From Ciborinia camelliae (taxonomy: Eukaryota; Ascomycota; Leotiomycetes; Helotiales; Sclerotiniaceae), in contig JANPYM010000015.1 of NCBI GenBank assembly GCA_025890175.1, forward strand, positions 58,963 to 122,962: 64,000 nt of DNA, in the 5' to 3' direction. The position numbers were made by a program, and so were the translations under genes. The notes beneath the pieces were generated by a model. It did no database searches. It was not told the DNA's origin and saw only the letters and a list, made by a program, of their open reading frames with translations. This document shows positions 61,672 through 64,000 of the stretch, in pieces (positions within the stretch are counted from its first letter, which is position 1; every line of letters starts with the position of its first letter).

Positions 61672-63339
61672 CTAAGGCTTCCACTTAAACCCTGGATGTC
61701 TCCAATCCAGATCCTGAATCTGTTTCTGACTCAAACCATCCAACTCAGCATCCACATCTATCCCTTCCCTCTTCCTATTATCCATCTTCATCCATAAAAG
61801 TAGCCCGATTGACAAAAACAAGATTGCAGTTCCAGAAGCTAAATTAAGTCCATTCCCAGTATGGTAGTTGGGACTATCGTTGGGTAAGAATGACCAGGTG
61901 GCGATGAGTCCCCCAATATTACCCATCATGACATTAGTACCAATGGCACTCGAGCGCGCGGTATCGGAGACGACATTGGCAGAAACTTGGGCATTGCATA
62001 GAGAACCGAATGAAAAGGCCCCGCTGGTTATCAGGAAGGTAGCGGCATAGCGGGTTTGAGGGTGGGTGCTGGCTAAGAACATAATATAGCCACACATCAC
62101 CAAGGGAGCGCACATGATGAAAAGGATATTGCGACGGTCGAAGCGCCAGCTTAGGAAAGGGAAAAGAAGTGCAAATAATGCACCGACGATGTAAGGTGGG
62201 ACAGTGTGGAGTTGCTGTGAGACAACGGTTGCTTTTGGGTAGATGGTTTTAACGATGGTAGGTGCGAAGAAAGCGAGACCTGCGACGGTGATATTATTTA
62301 AGAGAAAAATGAAAGACGTTGCGATAGTTACTGGGCTGAAAATACCGCGAAGGATTTTCTTAGTGTCGAATGCATCTAGGACTTCAGTGGCTCCAACTCG
62401 TTCTGACTTTACCCGAGCGATGGCAAGATCTTTTTCTTCTTGTGTGAGCCATTTTGCAGTTGCAGGTTGATCGGTTAGGGTGAAGAAGGCGATAATTGAA
62501 AGACAACAGGTAATGATACCTTCGATGGCGAAGATCATTCGCCATGAGTGAAGTGTACCAAAGTTTGGAAGCTTCAGGATTTCAGAGGCGAGCAGACCTC
62601 CAAATGCACCAGCTAATGGGGATGTGACCATATATAGCGATAGACGAAATGACAATTCGGATCGCCGGTACCAACGAGAAAGATAGTATGCAATCCCTGG
62701 AAGCATACCCGCCTCAAAGATACCTAATAGAAAACGGACTGCCGAGACTGTGTGAATGTTATGTACAAATGCAGTGGCAATCGAGCATATTCCAAATGCT
62801 AGGGAAGTTGCGGGAATAAACCAGCCTGGGCCGATCCATTTACAAGCCATGTTTGCGGGGATTTCGAAGATGATATACGAGATGAAGAAGGCAGATAGAA
62901 CTCTGTTGTAATCATATCCCACTAATTTGAGGTCCTTCTCGAGTCCCGCAAGTTTGGCATTGCCTAGAACATCTGAATTGGCATCTTTACATGTGAAGGG
63001 CGAAGGGTCCCAGTAAATAACTTACCAATATTTGCTCGGTCAATAAAACAGAAGAGATACAATAATGCCACAATGGGAACGATCATTAGATCAATTTTCA
63101 ATCTCAGCTTTCTTTCGGCAATAGAGTCAAATGTGACGAGCGATTGACCACGCCTGAAAATCCAGTAAGCAGCTGATCAATATGGAGATATCTCAAACTA
63201 CCAACCTATCAGTCGCTTCGTGGCCTCTCTCTGCAATGACATGTGCGCTCTTATTGATGTGGTCCACATTCTCTTCGTAATGATCACGAGACTCACCAAC
63301 AATCGTTTTCCCCTCGGCATCAACGTTTTGAGATTTCAT
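61672..63339 (-). CDS. MFS transporter, anion:cation symporter (Dal5/Tna1-like)
   Basis: Plasma-membrane permease of the fungal ACS family, whose known members import allantoate, nicotinate and other organic anions; substrate cannot be fixed here. Three exons: 63339-63206, 63153-63026 and 62963-61672, introns 52 and 62 bp, giving 517 residues. The cytosolic N-terminus (MKSQNVDAEGK) leads to IDLMIVPIVALLYLFCFIDR, then ANIGNAKLAGLEKDL, the loop characteristic of this family, and GYDYNRVLSAFFISYIIFEI. FLLGIFEAGMLPGIAYYLSRWYRR is the typical signature after the third to fourth helix. About twelve hydrophobic segments are visible, and the end is QDLDWRHPGFKWKP. The frame is intact and the length normal. 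Confidence 0.92.
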
Positions 63340-64000
63340 TATGCCAAGCAAGACGGGATTTTGTATCGGTATTGATGAAAGAACAATGGAATGATCAACG
63401 GAAATAATACATGATAGATGTTGGGTACTTTATCCTTTCCAACCCTTGAGGGTAGACCGTTTTGAAAGGCTTGAAACCACGATCAAGTGAAAACATTTCT
63501 GAAACGTGCTGTGGCTTAAATGTGGCATTTTAAGTTCAACCAATAAACCTTTTGAATTTAAAGGATCTATACCCTATTCATCTAACATGTAGTAACAGGG
63601 GTGGATTTATCAGGTCACATGGGGACTAGACTAGCGTAATATTAGCTCAGGACCTTGCTTATAAGCAGTCCCAGTTTAGATCTTGAATCCACATCCCTTT
63701 TCGACGAAACCAATAGCTTTTCTCATGTCCACTTACATTAATATTTTGAAGGTTTTGAAAAAGCCTCAAAAAAATGTACCCGCGAGGGGTGGAAGGGATA
63801 CACCAGGCCCGGACACCCCCTTTTCCTAATAGAGTCTTGCGCCAAAAAAGTTATTGTTTTCCCTTTGGATGCAGAGGCTCTGAGTGGTCAGATACCCTGA
63901 TGTGAGCTTGGCAACTCGATTTTTAAGTCTCCATTTAAGCCCGATTTGGTTAGAATGATAGATATAGAATGAGGATGTGCAAGACTGCAAGTAAATCTTG
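63340..64000. other. Upstream region of the transporter gene
   Basis: Ordinary intergenic DNA. No further gene, RNA gene or repeat was identified; the first few hundred bases presumably contain the transporter promoter. Confidence 0.5.

Noticed and set aside
1..64000. CRISPR array, rRNA operon, bacterial-type operon or phage.
   Set aside because: No regularly spaced direct repeats with unique spacers, no rRNA motifs, and gene structure is clearly eukaryotic with spliceosomal introns.

Overview
The window comes from a filamentous ascomycete (Pezizomycotina). The evidence is short 46-88 bp GT-AG introns, fungal-only families (DUF7727-type membrane protein, Fungal_trans_2 Zn2Cys6 regulator, SAM-PH scaffold) and massive C-to-T decay of transposons that looks like repeat-induced point mutation (RIP). 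A leotiomycete is a reasonable guess, but the sequence alone does not prove it.

Region 1-20.9 kb is a gene-free, extremely AT-rich block. It is a transposon graveyard that can still be read through target-site duplications (TSDs). It holds a complete 6,977 bp Ty3/Gypsy-type element (11226-18202, 188 bp LTRs, TSD TAAAT) whose Gag zinc knuckle and reverse-transcriptase motif survive with the amino-acid changes C-to-T/G-to-A decay predicts. Several solo LTRs lie inside or beside it (families B, A, C and a short hairpin-rich one). A pogo/Fot1-like MITE sits inside a degraded LTR, and a second copy of that LTR at 38.7-39.2 kb preserves the empty site.

Region 20.9-37.9 kb is normal-composition euchromatin. 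After a stretch with only a doubtful split gene (21.9-22.8 kb) come a DUF7727-like membrane protein, an Rtc3/SBDS-domain protein, an unidentified three-exon gene, an OPA3-like mitochondrial protein and, divergently from it, a polo-like kinase with an unusual N-terminal extension of about 190 residues. Region 37.9-41.1 kb is a second, smaller repeat island: solo LTRs of three families, one nested in another, and a 14-bp minisatellite.

Region 41-64 kb carries a Zn2Cys6 regulator, about 8.7 kb with almost no gene evidence (one TA-flanked MITE and several short tandem repeats), a small two-exon hypothetical gene, a four-exon SAM-PH protein whose first exon is only the start codon, a 2.37 kb inverted-repeat-bounded segment enclosing one interrupted unknown gene, another TA-flanked MITE, and an MFS transporter. 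The genes are mostly unrelated housekeeping or regulatory genes; no biosynthetic cluster or operon-like grouping is apparent.

The most unusual signals are the hairpin-rich short LTRs (one a GC-rich island of four consecutive hairpins in RIP-ruined DNA), the inverted-repeat element with its captured or resident gene, and the extended polo kinase. Exon boundaries were worked out by eye from frame continuity and splice consensus. All identities rest on recognition of motifs; no database search was run.
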